This document shows positions 21,773 through 31,235 of a stretch of DNA of 64,000 bases, piece by piece. Source of the stretch: Pseudomonas cremoricolorata DSM 17059 = NBRC 16634. GTDB lineage: Bacteria; Pseudomonadota; Gammaproteobacteria; Pseudomonadales; Pseudomonadaceae. The notes under the pieces were generated by a model, which had not been told where the DNA came from, ran no database searches, and saw only the letters and a program-made list of their open reading frames with translations. Each line of letters opens with the position of its first letter. Within the stretch, counting starts at the first letter, position 1. The position numbers were made by a program, and so were the translations under genes. The stretch spans positions 186,001 to 250,000 of the forward strand of contig NZ_AUEA01000003.1 in NCBI RefSeq assembly GCF_000425745.1, in the 5' to 3' direction.

Positions 21773-23368
21773 TTACTCGCCCTGTAATATAGCCAGTACC
21801 CGGTCGCGCACCTGCTGCATCGCGAAGGGTTTGCACAGCAGCTCCATGCCCGCTTCGAGAAAGGCTTCGCGGGCCATGGCCGTTTCCGCGTAGCCGGTGA
21901 CGAACAACACCCGCAGCCCGGGTTGATGGGTGCGAGCGATTTGCGCCAGTTGTCGACCGCTCATGCCCGGCAGGCCCACATCGGTGACCAGCAGGTCGAC
22001 CGGGCGACCGCTGCGCAGCAGTCCCAAAGCCTCGCTGGCATCCCCCGCACAACTGCACTCAAGCCCCTCTTCGGCCAACGTCTGCTGAAGCATATGCCGA
22101 ACCTGCTGGTCATCCTCGACGATCAGCACATGGGCCGTGACCTGACCGGCAGGGGTGGTCTCGAGGGTCTGCACGGCAGGCCTGGCCGATGCCATCTCGG
22201 CATCGCTGTAGCGGGGCAAGTACAGCGTCGCCTGTGTACCACGGCCGATCTGGCTGCTCAGGGCGATATGACCGCCCGATTGCTTGCTGAAGCCGTACAC
22301 CATCGACAAGCCCAGGCCGATGCCCTGGCCGGTGGGCTTGGTGCTGAAAAACGGCTCGAAGGCATGTTCGAGAATGCCGGGCGCCATGCCCTGACCGCTG
22401 TCGGTGACGCTCAGGCTCAGGTAGTCGCCGGCGGGCAGGGCGTCGGCGAACTGCGCGTGAGCGAAATGGCAGTTGCGTGCCTCCACCTTCAGCACGCCGC
22501 CACTGGGCATCGCTTCACAGGCATTGCACAGCAGGTTGTCGAACGCCTCGCCCAACTGAGCGGGATCGGCCTGCGCCTGCCAGAGGTCGCTGGCAAGGCT
22601 CAATTGCACGGTGATGCCAGGCCCTGTCTGACTCGCCAACTGCGCTGAGCGCAGCCAGCCGGCGACATCGATGGGCTGGCTTTCCAGCGACTGGCGTGAG
22701 GAAAACGCCAGCAGCCGATGGGTCAGCCGGGCGGCCCGGTTGACCGCTTCGCGGCCCATGTTGAGCACCGCCGAGAGCCCTTCGATCTGCCCCCGATCCA
22801 CACGCCGACCGGCGATTTCGAGGCTGCCGCCAATACTGGTCAGCAGGTTGTTGAAGTCGTGGGCAATACCGCCGGCCAGTTGGCCAATGGCTTCCATCTT
22901 GCGCGTCTGATGCAGTGCATCCTGCTGCTGCTCGTTGAGCTGTGCCTGACGCTGCAAGGCCAGGTCGAATTCGCCCAGCTGGTCGCGGCAGCGATATTGC
23001 AGCTGCCGCGCACGCAGCGCGGTCTTCACCACGCCGAGCAACTGCACGTCCTGGCAGGGATGCGGAAGCACGAACAGATTGCCCAGGCTGGCCCAGTCGG
23101 AGGTCGACTGCGGAGCGCACAGCAGCAGCACCGGCAGGTCAGACCACGGCGGTTGCCGGTCGAGAAAGCTTTGCAGTCCGTCCAGATCATTGGCCAGGCT
23201 GTGCTCATCGACGATAGCCATGGCGGCGCCGTCGCCTAGCCACTGGCCGAGGTTGTGCAGGTCGTCGGTTGCCGCGCAGCCGAAGCCGGCTCGGCTAAGC
23301 AGTTGCGAGGTATGGTCGGCACGTTGTGTGGGGGCCAGGATCAACGCGCGCTCATCCAGTGAAATCAT
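21773..23368 (-). CDS. Soluble hybrid histidine kinase
   Basis: A 531-residue cytoplasmic kinase: an N-terminal receiver-like domain (about 5-118, SLDERALILAPTQ onward) without a clear phosphoacceptor, a coiled coil about 130-160, HisKA with GGIAHDFNNLLTS (His170), HATPase with GQGIGLGLSMVYGF, and a C-terminal receiver with VDLLVTDVGLPGMSG. The HDFNN form marks a NtrB/ArcB-like dimerisation group. ATG 23368 gives the alignment-like start MISLDERAL; longer frames begin at ATG 23428 or TTG 23443. The partner regulator is not obvious nearby. Confidence 0.85.
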   Translation of the reverse strand: MISLDERALILAPTQRADHTSQLLSRAGFGCAATDDLHNLGQWLGDGAAMAIVDEHSLANDLDGLQSFLDRQPPWSDLPVLLLCAPQSTSDWASLGNLFVLPHPCQDVQLLGVVKTALRARQLQYRCRDQLGEFDLALQRQAQLNEQQQDALHQTRKMEAIGQLAGGIAHDFNNLLTSIGGSLEIAGRRVDRGQIEGLSAVLNMGREAVNRAARLTHRLLAFSSRQSLESQPIDVAGWLRSAQLASQTGPGITVQLSLASDLWQAQADPAQLGEAFDNLLCNACEAMPSGGVLKVEARNCHFAHAQFADALPAGDYLSLSVTDSGQGMAPGILEHAFEPFFSTKPTGQGIGLGLSMVYGFSKQSGGHIALSSQIGRGTQATLYLPRYSDAEMASARPAVQTLETTPAGQVTAHVLIVEDDQQVRHMLQQTLAEEGLECSCAGDASEALGLLRSGRPVDLLVTDVGLPGMSGRQLAQIARTHQPGLRVLFVTGYAETAMAREAFLEAGMELLCKPFAMQQVRDRVLAILQGE

Positions 23369-23482
23369 CCTCGCCACGAGGCGCTCCTGTGGGAAATGGG
23401 CATCAGTACTGCTCTTGACTGTGCCCATTGCAGCGCGGTTCAAACTGTACGTGTTGCATGTCCGGGTAACCGCCGAGCGGTG

Positions 23483-24550
23483 TCACAAGCCCTGCTGCAA
23501 CGCCGGATCATCCGGGTTTTGCCGCTCGAGTTCGGCCAGCAGTACCTGGACGTTCTGCAACTGACCGGTCTCTTTCCAGTAGTCGATCAGCAACAGGCGG
23601 GCGCGGCGGTCGTTGGGATGCTGGTCGAGCAAGGTCTGCAACTGGGTTTGCGCGGCATCGACCTGCTCGAGCTGATGCAGCGCAGTGGCCAAGGTGTAGC
23701 GGTAGTCGGGGTTGTCCGGCTGCAGCTCGACGGCGCGGGAAAAGGCCAGCAGGGCATATTCGGTTTGCGTATGGCGCAGCAGCCACAGGCCCAGCTCGTG
23801 TTGCAGGAAGGCCGAGGCGGGTTGCTCTGCCAGGGCCTTGGCCAGCACCTCGCGCGAAGCATCGTGCTGACCTTGACGCTCCAGCAGATGCACCTGCGTG
23901 GTCAGCGCTTCGCTGCTGTGCGGTTGCAACGCCAGGCTGCGTTGCAGGGCCTTGCTGGCCTGGGGGTAGTCGTTTTCGTGCAGGTACAGGCGAGCCAGGT
24001 GCAACTGCGCGGCAGCATCGTCCGGTTGGGCTTCGAGGGTCTGCTGGTACTGCTCGAGCGCCTCGCGCAACGGGCTGAAATACAAACCGATGGCATCTGG
24101 CGACAGCCCCAGCAAGGCGTCGACCACCGCATGCCGCACGTCGATGTCGGGGTCTTCGAGCAGCGGCCCGAGGGCCATGCTGCGCTGCGCGGCTGGCAGC
24201 AGGCGCTGGATGCCGACGATGGCCGCGCGGCGCACCTGCGGCTCATCGGCGAGCAGGTCGCGCTTGGCCAGCTTGAGGGCCACGGAGGACGGGTAGTTGG
24301 GTAACTCTTCGTAGAGCGCGGCGCGCCGCTCGGGCGACAGATCGCTGCGCTGCAACTGCTGATAGAGCAGGCGTGCGGCCCCCGGCTGCCCCTGATGGGC
24401 CAGGCGCATGGCTTTGCTGTAGCTGTGCGGCGGCAAGCTGACAGGCGTCGGTGCCGGGGTGCGCCACAGGTAGCTGAAGGTCGCGGCAACGGCCAGCACC
24501 AGGGCGAGGGCGATCAGGTAGTGGGTGCGTCTGCGCATCGTCCGCTCCAT
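23483..24550 (-). CDS. Membrane-anchored HEAT/TPR repeat protein
   Basis: A 355-residue protein with an N-terminal TM anchor (about 11-28). Next comes a HEAT-like stretch (about 95-145) with PQVRRAAIVGIQRL and PDIDVRHAVVDALLGL. Then several TPR units follow, for example AAAQLHLARLYLHENDYPQA, SAFLQHELGLWLLRH and PDYRYTLATALHQLEQVDAA. TPR proteins are scaffolds, so it probably recruits partners at the periplasmic side of the inner membrane. No enzymatic motif is seen. Its function is unknown. Confidence 0.8.
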   Translation of the reverse strand: MERTMRRRTHYLIALALVLAVAATFSYLWRTPAPTPVSLPPHSYSKAMRLAHQGQPGAARLLYQQLQRSDLSPERRAALYEELPNYPSSVALKLAKRDLLADEPQVRRAAIVGIQRLLPAAQRSMALGPLLEDPDIDVRHAVVDALLGLSPDAIGLYFSPLREALEQYQQTLEAQPDDAAAQLHLARLYLHENDYPQASKALQRSLALQPHSSEALTTQVHLLERQGQHDASREVLAKALAEQPASAFLQHELGLWLLRHTQTEYALLAFSRAVELQPDNPDYRYTLATALHQLEQVDAAQTQLQTLLDQHPNDRRARLLLIDYWKETGQLQNVQVLLAELERQNPDDPALQQGL

Positions 24551-24646
24551 GGCAAGTGGAGCGGCAGAGCTTGGGACACGCGCCTGGCAAATGCAACGGG
24601 CGCAGGGCCAAGGTGGGTTGCCGGCGCCTGACCCTGCGCGCAGTGT

Positions 24647-25747
24647 TCAGGCGCGCTGGACCTTGGGCGTTTGCGCGTAGGCGGCGACCTGCGCACGGAT
24701 CAGCGGCAGCAGGTCGCGACCGTACTGCACCGCATCCTGCAACTGATCGAAGCCGCGGAACAAAAAGGTACTGACGCCGAGCTTGTAATACTCCAGGGCC
24801 GATTCTGCGACCTGCTCAGCAGTACCGACCAGGGCCGTGGAATTGCCCGCCGCGCCAGTCAGCGCGGCGATCTCGGTCCACAGTCGCTGGTCGTGCACCT
24901 GGCGCTGGCTGGCCAGTTGCACCAGGCGCTGCGAGCCGACGTTGCTGTTGCCGAAGCGTTTGTCGCGGCTCGCCGCGGCGCGCTGCACGTGCAACTGGCG
25001 GGCATCGGCGAGAATCTGCTCGGCACGCGCCCAGGCCTGTTCTTCCGTCGCGCCAAGGATCGGGCGCAGCGACAGACTGAAGCGAATCTGCCCTTCGCGG
25101 CCATGCCGGGCGGCAGCCTTGCGCACCTTGGCGATGCGCTCGGCGACCTGCTGCAACGGCTCGCCCCACATCATGTAGACATCGGCATGCCGCGCTGCCA
25201 CCTCCACTGCCGCATCCGAGGCGCCGGAGAAGTACACCGGCAGTTTGCCCTTGGGTTTGACCAGGGTCAGGTTGTCCTCGACCTGGTAGTGGGCGCCGTG
25301 GTGGTCGAATGGCTCGCGGGCGTACCAGGTGCGTTGCAGTACGTCCAGGTATTCGTCGGTGCGGGCGTAGCGGGCATCCTTGTCGAGAAAGTCGCCGTCG
25401 CGCTGCAAATCGCCGCTGTCACCGCCGGTAATCACGTTGATCGCCGCTCGGCCCGCGCTGAGCTGGTCGAGGGTGGCGAACTGCCGGGCGGCGAAGGTCG
25501 GCGCCTGAAAGCCCGGACGGTGGGCCACCAGCAGACCCAGGCGCTCGGTGACTGCCGCCACGTAGCTGGCCAGAATCAGCGAATCCGCTGCGCTGGTGTT
25601 GACCGCCAGCAGCGCCTTGTCGAAGCCTGCGTATTCCTGGGCCTGGGCGAACGCCCTGATGAACGCCAGGTCGACCTGCGGCCCCCGCGGCGCCTGCGAT
25701 TCGCTGCTTTCCTGTGGGCCGATCAGGCCAATGAACTCAACGCTCAT
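24647..25747 (-). CDS. SsuD/MsuD-like FMNH2-dependent monooxygenase
   Basis: A 366-residue luciferase-like TIM-barrel flavoprotein. Segments such as GLLVAHRPGFQAPTFAARQ, GRAAINVITGGDSGDLQRDGD and YARTDEYLDVLQRTW match the alkanesulfonate monooxygenase group, which takes FMNH2 from a separate reductase and cleaves C-S bonds. No reductase gene is next to it. It lies 308 bp downstream of the ABC-transporter operon but has its own upstream region holding the 25-bp element shared with that operon. Desulfonation or another oxidative cleavage of the imported compound is inferred; the substrate is unknown. Confidence 0.85.
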   Translation of the reverse strand: MSVEFIGLIGPQESSESQAPRGPQVDLAFIRAFAQAQEYAGFDKALLAVNTSAADSLILASYVAAVTERLGLLVAHRPGFQAPTFAARQFATLDQLSAGRAAINVITGGDSGDLQRDGDFLDKDARYARTDEYLDVLQRTWYAREPFDHHGAHYQVEDNLTLVKPKGKLPVYFSGASDAAVEVAARHADVYMMWGEPLQQVAERIAKVRKAAARHGREGQIRFSLSLRPILGATEEQAWARAEQILADARQLHVQRAAASRDKRFGNSNVGSQRLVQLASQRQVHDQRLWTEIAALTGAAGNSTALVGTAEQVAESALEYYKLGVSTFLFRGFDQLQDAVQYGRDLLPLIRAQVAAYAQTPKVQRA

Positions 25748-26055
25748 GCAAGCACTCCTGTGCAGGGTGGGTGGGCAGTTGTCGGATGGTCATGGCGGTG
25801 CTCCTGCGGGGTAGGGTGGGTGGTCAGGGAAAGCGGCCTCCGCCAGGAGTGGGGTCGGTCTGGATTAGACCTTAAAGGCTTGCATGGGAAGAAGGGAAAG
25901 GCTTTTTAGCTCTAAGCTAATATGCGCTTTGAGAATTAATATCGGCTTTAGATATCGGTTCTGCGCATTTAGCGGCAAGCCTTTAGCGGCAAGCGACAAG
26001 CGAGTGTGGTCTGCTTGCAGCTCGCAGCTCGCAGCTCGCAGCTTGCGGCTGCCCG
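25748..26055 (-). promoter_or_regulatory. Promoter region of the SsuD-like gene with shared element
   Basis: This 308-bp gene-free stretch has an AT-rich core at 25897-25965. At 25897-25921 (minus strand) lies the element ATTAGCTTAGA-NN-TAAAAAG-N-CTTT, found again at 34181-34205 with 22 of 25 positions identical. It lies 150-174 bp upstream of the start codon. The distal third holds low-complexity repeats, described separately. Confidence 0.6.
26017..26051. repeat. Tandem 7-bp repeat GCAGCTC
   Basis: Five adjacent heptamers, three exact GCAGCTC followed by GCAGCTT and GCGGCTG, just past the ABC ATPase stop. Nearby, AGCGGCAAGC occurs twice (25971-25980 and 25985-25994). This is typical pseudomonad intergenic low-complexity DNA; no function is evident. 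Confidence 0.8.
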
Positions 26056-27672
26056 CTAGGGCAGCCCTCGGCCAGGAATGGCGTCGAGCAGGGCTTGGGT
26101 GTACGGGCTGCCGGGGCGTTCGAATACGGCGCTCAGCGGGCCTTGTTCCACCACGTGGCCCTGGCGCAGCACCAGCACCTCGTCGGCCATGCTCGCCACC
26201 ACCGCCAGGTCGTGGGACACCAGCACGTAGGCCAGGCCCAGCTCGCGTTGCAGTTCGTCGAGCAATTGCAGCACCTGGGCCTGCACCGACACATCCAGCG
26301 CGCTGACCGGCTCGTCGAGCAGCAGCAGGTCGGGCTTGAGTGCCAGCGCGCGAGCGATGGCGACCCGTTGCCGTTGTCCACCGGACAATTCACGCGGCAA
26401 GCGCTCCAGACACTCCACTGGCAAATGCACGCGATGAATCAGCTCGCAGGCGGCCTTTTCCAGCTCGGCCAGCTTGTGCATGCCAAACGCCTGCAACGGC
26501 TCGACGATGCTGTCGAACACGGTCAGCCGCGGGTCGAGGGCAGCGAAGGGGTTCTGCTGCACCAGCTGGATGCGTCGGCGCAGCGGGCGAAACTCGCGCC
26601 AGCTGAGGTCTGTGACGTCCTGGCCGGCGAAATGCACGCGGCCCTGGCTGGGGCGCTCCAGACCCAGGGCCAAGCGCAGCGTGGTGCTCTTGCCCGAGCC
26701 CGATTCGCCGACGATGGCCAGGGTCTGCCCCGGATACACCTGCGCGCTCAGCCCGTCGAGGGCGACGAAACGCGTGCCGGCGGCGCTGCCGCGGGGCAGT
26801 TCGAAGTGCTTGCCGATGGCCTCCAGGCGCAACAGCGGCTCGGCGCCGGGGGCGGCACGAAAGGCCGCTCGGCTGCGTGTGACGAAGGCGGGCGCAGCGG
26901 CCAGCAGGCTGCGGGTGTAGGCCTGCTGCGGCTGCTCGACGATCTGCTGCGGCGGGCCCTGTTCGACCAGCTCGCCGTGTTTCATCACCAGCAGGCGGTC
27001 GGCGCGCTCGACCGCGACGCCCAGGTCGTGGGTGATGATCAGCAGCGAGATACCGCGCTCGGCCACCAGCTGTTGCAGGTGATCGAGGATGGTCCGCTGC
27101 ACGGTCACATCCAGCGCGCTGGTCGGCTCATCGGCGATTATCAGTTGCGGCTGGCCGGCCAGCGCGATGGCGATCAGCACCCGTTGGCGCATGCCGCCTG
27201 ACAACTCGTGGGGATACTGCCGGGCGCGCAGCGGTGGATCGTCCAGGCCCACCTGTGCCAGCAGCGCCAGCACCTCGGCCTGGGCCTGCGGGTGGCGGCT
27301 GCCGCGCGGCAGGTGCAGGGCTTCGGCGATCTGCTCGCCGATGCGCAGGGTCGGGTTGAGGCTGACCATCGGGTCCTGCGGCACGAGGCCGACCGTGCGC
27401 CCGCGCAGATGGCGTTTCTGTGTTTCGCTGGCGTGGCGCACATCGACGCCGCTCAGCCACAGTTCGCCGGAGTCGATGCGCGCATTGCCGGGCAACAGGC
27501 CGAGCAGGGCGTTGGCCAAGGTCGATTTGCCCGAGCCGGATTCGCCGACGATGGCCACGGTTTCGCCGACGCCGAGGCTGAACGACAGCCCCCGCACGGC
27601 GGCATGGCGCTGGCCTGCCACGGCATAGCTGACCTGCAACTGGCGCACCTCGATCAGGGCAGGCGTGCTCAT
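26056..27672 (-). CDS. Peptide/opine-type ABC transporter, fused double ATPase
   Basis: A 538-residue protein with two complete ABC ATPase domains (DppD- and DppF-like) in one chain. Each half has a Walker A (GESGSGKSTLANAL and GESGSGKSTTLRLA), a signature (LSGGMRQRVLIA and LSGGQRQRVAIA) and a Walker B followed by the family DEP-SALDV. It powers import by the two permeases upstream. The start at 27672 overlaps the preceding permease stop as ATGA; a longer frame to 27807 lies inside the permease and lacks family sequence. Confidence 0.93.
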   Translation of the reverse strand: MSTPALIEVRQLQVSYAVAGQRHAAVRGLSFSLGVGETVAIVGESGSGKSTLANALLGLLPGNARIDSGELWLSGVDVRHASETQKRHLRGRTVGLVPQDPMVSLNPTLRIGEQIAEALHLPRGSRHPQAQAEVLALLAQVGLDDPPLRARQYPHELSGGMRQRVLIAIALAGQPQLIIADEPTSALDVTVQRTILDHLQQLVAERGISLLIITHDLGVAVERADRLLVMKHGELVEQGPPQQIVEQPQQAYTRSLLAAAPAFVTRSRAAFRAAPGAEPLLRLEAIGKHFELPRGSAAGTRFVALDGLSAQVYPGQTLAIVGESGSGKSTTLRLALGLERPSQGRVHFAGQDVTDLSWREFRPLRRRIQLVQQNPFAALDPRLTVFDSIVEPLQAFGMHKLAELEKAACELIHRVHLPVECLERLPRELSGGQRQRVAIARALALKPDLLLLDEPVSALDVSVQAQVLQLLDELQRELGLAYVLVSHDLAVVASMADEVLVLRQGHVVEQGPLSAVFERPGSPYTQALLDAIPGRGLP

Positions 27673-28571
27673 CGCGGCGCCTCCTCGGCGCTGCGCGCCA
27701 GGTGGTTGAGGCTGAACACCACCGCCACCACGAACAGCCCCGGCAACAGCGATACCCAGGGCGCTGTGATCAGAAAGTGCCGGCCATTGGCGATCAGCGT
27801 GCCCCACTCGGCGGCCGGGGGCGCGGCCCCGAAGCCCAGGAAGCTGAGCCCGGCCGTGGCCAGAATGGCGGCGCCGAAGTCCAGCGTCGCCAGCACCGCC
27901 ACCGGGCCCCAGGCATTGGGCAGCACATGGCGCAGCAAGGTGCGCGGCCAGCTGACCCCGGCCAGCCGCGCCGCCTCGACGTAGGGCAAGGTCTTGACCC
28001 GCAGCACCTCGGCGCGGGTGGTGCGGGCAAAGCCCGGCAGAATGCCGACGCCCACGGCAATCGCCACCGGCACAGTGCCAAAACCGATGGCAGTGACGAT
28101 GGCCAGCGCCAGCAGCAGTCCGGGCAGGGCCAGCAGCACGTCGACCACGCGCATGATCAGCGCGTCCACCCGCCCGCCGGCAAAGCCTGCCAGCACGCCC
28201 AGGCCAAGGCCGCCAAGCAGTGCCAGGCCGACCGCCAGCAGCGCCGCCTGAATCGACAGGCGCGCGCCGTACAGTACCCGGGTGAAGAGGTCGCGGCCCA
28301 GTTCATCGGTACCGAACCAGTGCACTGCATCGGGTGCGCGCAGTTTGTCGGCAGGTGCGGTGGCATAAGGGTCGAAGGCTGTCAGCCAGTGCGGCACCAG
28401 CGCCGCCAGCAGGGCGAACGCGACCACGGCCAGGGCCAGGCTGAAGCCTGGGCGACGCAGCAACGGCAGCACCGTCAGTTGCAGCCGGCGCAGGCGGCTG
28501 TGGCGGCGCCAGGTCGCCGCCGCGGGGGCAAGCGGCGTAGAAACCGGGTAAGCGGGCGATGGAGTAGTCAT
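27669..28571 (-). CDS. ABC transporter permease, DppC-like
   Basis: A 300-residue inner-membrane permease with an N-terminal cytoplasmic tail, a first TM about 43-63 and five further helices. It carries WFGTDELGRDLFTRVLYG, the hallmark of DppC-type permeases, and the ATPase-contacting EAA loop AARLAGVSWPRTLLRHVLPN. It lies three bases after the DppB-like gene and overlaps the ATPase gene by four bases, so stoichiometric expression is likely. Confidence 0.92.
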   Translation of the reverse strand: MTTPSPAYPVSTPLAPAAATWRRHSRLRRLQLTVLPLLRRPGFSLALAVVAFALLAALVPHWLTAFDPYATAPADKLRAPDAVHWFGTDELGRDLFTRVLYGARLSIQAALLAVGLALLGGLGLGVLAGFAGGRVDALIMRVVDVLLALPGLLLALAIVTAIGFGTVPVAIAVGVGILPGFARTTRAEVLRVKTLPYVEAARLAGVSWPRTLLRHVLPNAWGPVAVLATLDFGAAILATAGLSFLGFGAAPPAAEWGTLIANGRHFLITAPWVSLLPGLFVVAVVFSLNHLARSAEEAPR

Positions 28572-28574
28572 GCT

Positions 28575-29525
28575 TCACGACACCTTTGGGCAATGGCTGA
28601 TACGCGGGTCCAGGTAGGGGTAGAGCAGATCGACCAGCAGGTTGATGACCACGAACGCCGCTGCCGAAACGCTGACGATCGCCAGCACCACCGGGATGTC
28701 CTGGCGCAGCACCGCTTCCTGCGCCAGGCGTCCGACGCCATTGCGCGAAAAGATGGTCTCCACCAGCACCGCCCCCGACACCGTGTTGCCCACCTGCAGG
28801 CCGACCAGGGTGAGAATCGGCAGGGCGGCGTTGCGCAGGCCATGGCGCGCCTGCACCTGCGCACGGCTCAGGCCCTTGGCGAATGCGGTGACGATATAGG
28901 GCTCTTGCCACACGCCCTGAAAGCCACGCTGCAGTACTTGGGCGTACACCGCAGCGCTGGGGATCGCCAGGGTCACGGCGGGCAACACCAGGCTGTCGAA
29001 GCCATTGCTGCCGGTGGCCGGAAACCAGCCCAGGCCGAAGGCAAAGACCTGGATCAACAGCAGGCCCATCCAGAACACCGGCACCGAAAAGCCCAGCGAG
29101 GGCAGCCGGCTCAGCGCGGTTTTCAGTGGCCGCCATTGCAGGTAGGCGGTCAGGTAGCCCAGGCCGATTCCTCCCAGCAACGACAAGACGATGGCCAGCC
29201 CGGCCAGGGCCAAGGTCTGCGGCAGGCGTTCGGCCAGCAGCGCGGTGACCGGCCGGTTGAGTGACAGTGAGTGGCCCAGATCACCGTGCAGCGCCCGCCA
29301 CAGCAGGTCGGCATATTGCTGCCACAGGCCCTGGTCGAGGCCATAGTAGGCGCGGGCCTTGGCCAGGTCTTCGGCGGACAGTCCGTCGGCCTCCATGCCC
29401 GAGGCGCTGAGCATGATCGACAGCGTGTCACCGGGCAGCAGGTAGAGAATCAGGTACGTCACGGTGTAGGCGCCCCACAGCACCAGCAGCGCCTGCCCGA
29501 TGCGGCCGATCAGGTAGCGTTTCAT
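28575..29525 (-). CDS. ABC transporter permease, DppB-like
   Basis: A 316-residue permease with six hydrophobic helices. It starts MKRYLIGRIGQALLVLWG with the first TM, followed by the periplasmic LLPGDTLSIML region, and carries the EAA loop ARHGLRNAALPILTLVGLQ. The start overlaps the binding-protein stop as ATGA. A longer upstream frame is inside the binding-protein gene and is not real. Confidence 0.92.
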   Translation of the reverse strand: MKRYLIGRIGQALLVLWGAYTVTYLILYLLPGDTLSIMLSASGMEADGLSAEDLAKARAYYGLDQGLWQQYADLLWRALHGDLGHSLSLNRPVTALLAERLPQTLALAGLAIVLSLLGGIGLGYLTAYLQWRPLKTALSRLPSLGFSVPVFWMGLLLIQVFAFGLGWFPATGSNGFDSLVLPAVTLAIPSAAVYAQVLQRGFQGVWQEPYIVTAFAKGLSRAQVQARHGLRNAALPILTLVGLQVGNTVSGAVLVETIFSRNGVGRLAQEAVLRQDIPVVLAIVSVSAAAFVVINLLVDLLYPYLDPRISHCPKVS

Positions 29526-31150
29526 GGCTGCTTGACCTGTATGTCGTTGAGCAGGGCGAAGCCTTCGGCGGTCCAGCGAAAGCCTTGCACGCGCGGCGCC
29601 GTGGCCGCCTGCCAGACCCGCTCGTACAGCGGGAAGGCCGCCGCCTGGTCGAGCAGCAGGTCTTGCAACTGGCCATAGGCCTCGGCGCGCTGGGCGTCGC
29701 TGGTGGCGGTGATGCCGCGATCGAACAGCGCCTTGGCCGCTTCCAGGGTCTGCGGTTCGTAGGTATTGGTGGCCAGGGTGGCGCTGTTGGCAGCGCGCGG
29801 ATCGAGAATGGTCTGCAGGATGATCGGGTCGGCGCGGGTCATGTAGGTAGAGGTCAGGTCGTAGTTGCCCGAGGCGTTGCCGGCCACCCACTCGGCGCGG
29901 GTCAGCACGTTGAGCTTCAGATCGATGCCGACCTTGCGCAGTTGGTCTTGCACCAGCACGTCGCCGGCGCTCTCGGCAGGCGAGAGGTTGTAGCGCAGGC
30001 TCAGGCGTTTGCCGTCTTTGTAGCGGTAGCCATCGCTGCCGGTGTGCCAGCCGGCATCCTCAAGCAAACGCTCGGCGCCGCGTGGGTCGTAGGCGAGCTT
30101 GTCGCCCTGGGCCTTGAAGTACGGCGTGGTGACGTCGTACACGCCGCTGACCACCGGAAACTCTGCGTTGTACACGGTGTGTGCATAGCTGCTGCGGTCA
30201 ATGGCCTTTTGCAGGGCCAGGCGCACCTGGCGGTCGGCCAGTACGCGGCCGTTGCGCGTGTTGGGGTAGAGGTTCAGCGCAGGGCCGGGCAGCGAGCGGC
30301 TCTGGATGCTCGCACCCTTCGATTGCAGCAGCTTGAGGTCGACCTCGGAAAACGGGTTGCGCGGCCAGAGGATATCGGTCTTGCCTTGCAGGAACAGGCC
30401 GTTGCGCACGCTCTCTTCCGGGGTGTAGCTGATGTTCACCACCTCCAGGTGGGCCGCGCCGCGGTTGGCGACATTTGCCGACGGCCAGGCGTAGTCGGGG
30501 CGCTTGCGCAACTTTGCGCCGACTTCCGGGGTGTAGTGCTCGAGCACGAACGGGCCGCTGCCGATGATCTGCCCCAGTGAGCGCTGCTGGGCGCTGAGGG
30601 CATAGGAAGCCGGCGCGAGAATGCCCAGGTTGGTGGTCGAGGTGGCTTGCAGAAAGCCCGCGTTGGGCCGCGACAGCACCAGGCGCACGGTGAACGGGTC
30701 GAGCACCTCGGCGTGGTCGTAACCGGCCAGGTAGGTGGCGCCGAAGGTGGCCGGCAGTTCGCCGGCAAAGGCCTTGTTGCTGTCGAAGGCGGTCTTCACC
30801 GCGGCGGCGTCGAAGCGCTCGCCGTTACTGAAGGTCACGTCCTGGCGCAGGGTGAAGGTGTAGCTCAGGGCGTCATCGCTGACAGTCCACGACTGCGCCA
30901 GCCAGGGGATGATCTTGCCGGTGAGTGGGTCCTGGTCGGTCAGCGATTCGACCACGTTGCGCAGCAGCACGCGGTGTTCCAGCCAGTAGACCTGGAACGG
31001 ATCGACGCTGACCAGGGTGGTGTTGTCGCCCCAGAAAGCGATGTTGAGGGTCTGCCCGGCGTCTGTCTCGGCCTGGGGCGAGCAGCCGGCCACGGCCATG
31101 GCCAGGGTGCAGCTGGCGAGCAGGTGTTTGAGCGAGAGGCGGTGGGTCAT
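29522..31150 (-). CDS. Extracellular solute-binding lipoprotein, family 5 (SBP_bac_5)
   Basis: A 542-residue peptide/opine-class binding protein. The signal peptide ends in the lipobox AVAGC with Cys23, so it should be a lipoprotein or at least membrane-tethered. Family features include LNIAFWGDNTTLVSVDP near the mature N-terminus, DQDPLTGKIIPWLAQSW and YTFTLRQDVTFSNGERFDA. It captures the ligand for the two permeases. Family 5 proteins bind peptides, nickel, opines, glutathione and sugar oligomers, so the ligand cannot be told from sequence alone. Confidence 0.9.
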   Translation of the reverse strand: MTHRLSLKHLLASCTLAMAVAGCSPQAETDAGQTLNIAFWGDNTTLVSVDPFQVYWLEHRVLLRNVVESLTDQDPLTGKIIPWLAQSWTVSDDALSYTFTLRQDVTFSNGERFDAAAVKTAFDSNKAFAGELPATFGATYLAGYDHAEVLDPFTVRLVLSRPNAGFLQATSTTNLGILAPASYALSAQQRSLGQIIGSGPFVLEHYTPEVGAKLRKRPDYAWPSANVANRGAAHLEVVNISYTPEESVRNGLFLQGKTDILWPRNPFSEVDLKLLQSKGASIQSRSLPGPALNLYPNTRNGRVLADRQVRLALQKAIDRSSYAHTVYNAEFPVVSGVYDVTTPYFKAQGDKLAYDPRGAERLLEDAGWHTGSDGYRYKDGKRLSLRYNLSPAESAGDVLVQDQLRKVGIDLKLNVLTRAEWVAGNASGNYDLTSTYMTRADPIILQTILDPRAANSATLATNTYEPQTLEAAKALFDRGITATSDAQRAEAYGQLQDLLLDQAAAFPLYERVWQAATAPRVQGFRWTAEGFALLNDIQVKQP

Positions 31151-31235
31151 GGCTGCGTCCTGGTACGAAGCGGCGGGGTGGCGCCGCAAAAAGGTCAGAG
31201 GGCAAGGGCCAGCAGCGGCGCACATGGTGATGGGC

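Noticed and set aside
26017..26051. Possible CRISPR-like array of short repeats.
   Set aside because: Units are 7 bp and directly adjacent, with no spacers and no cas genes.
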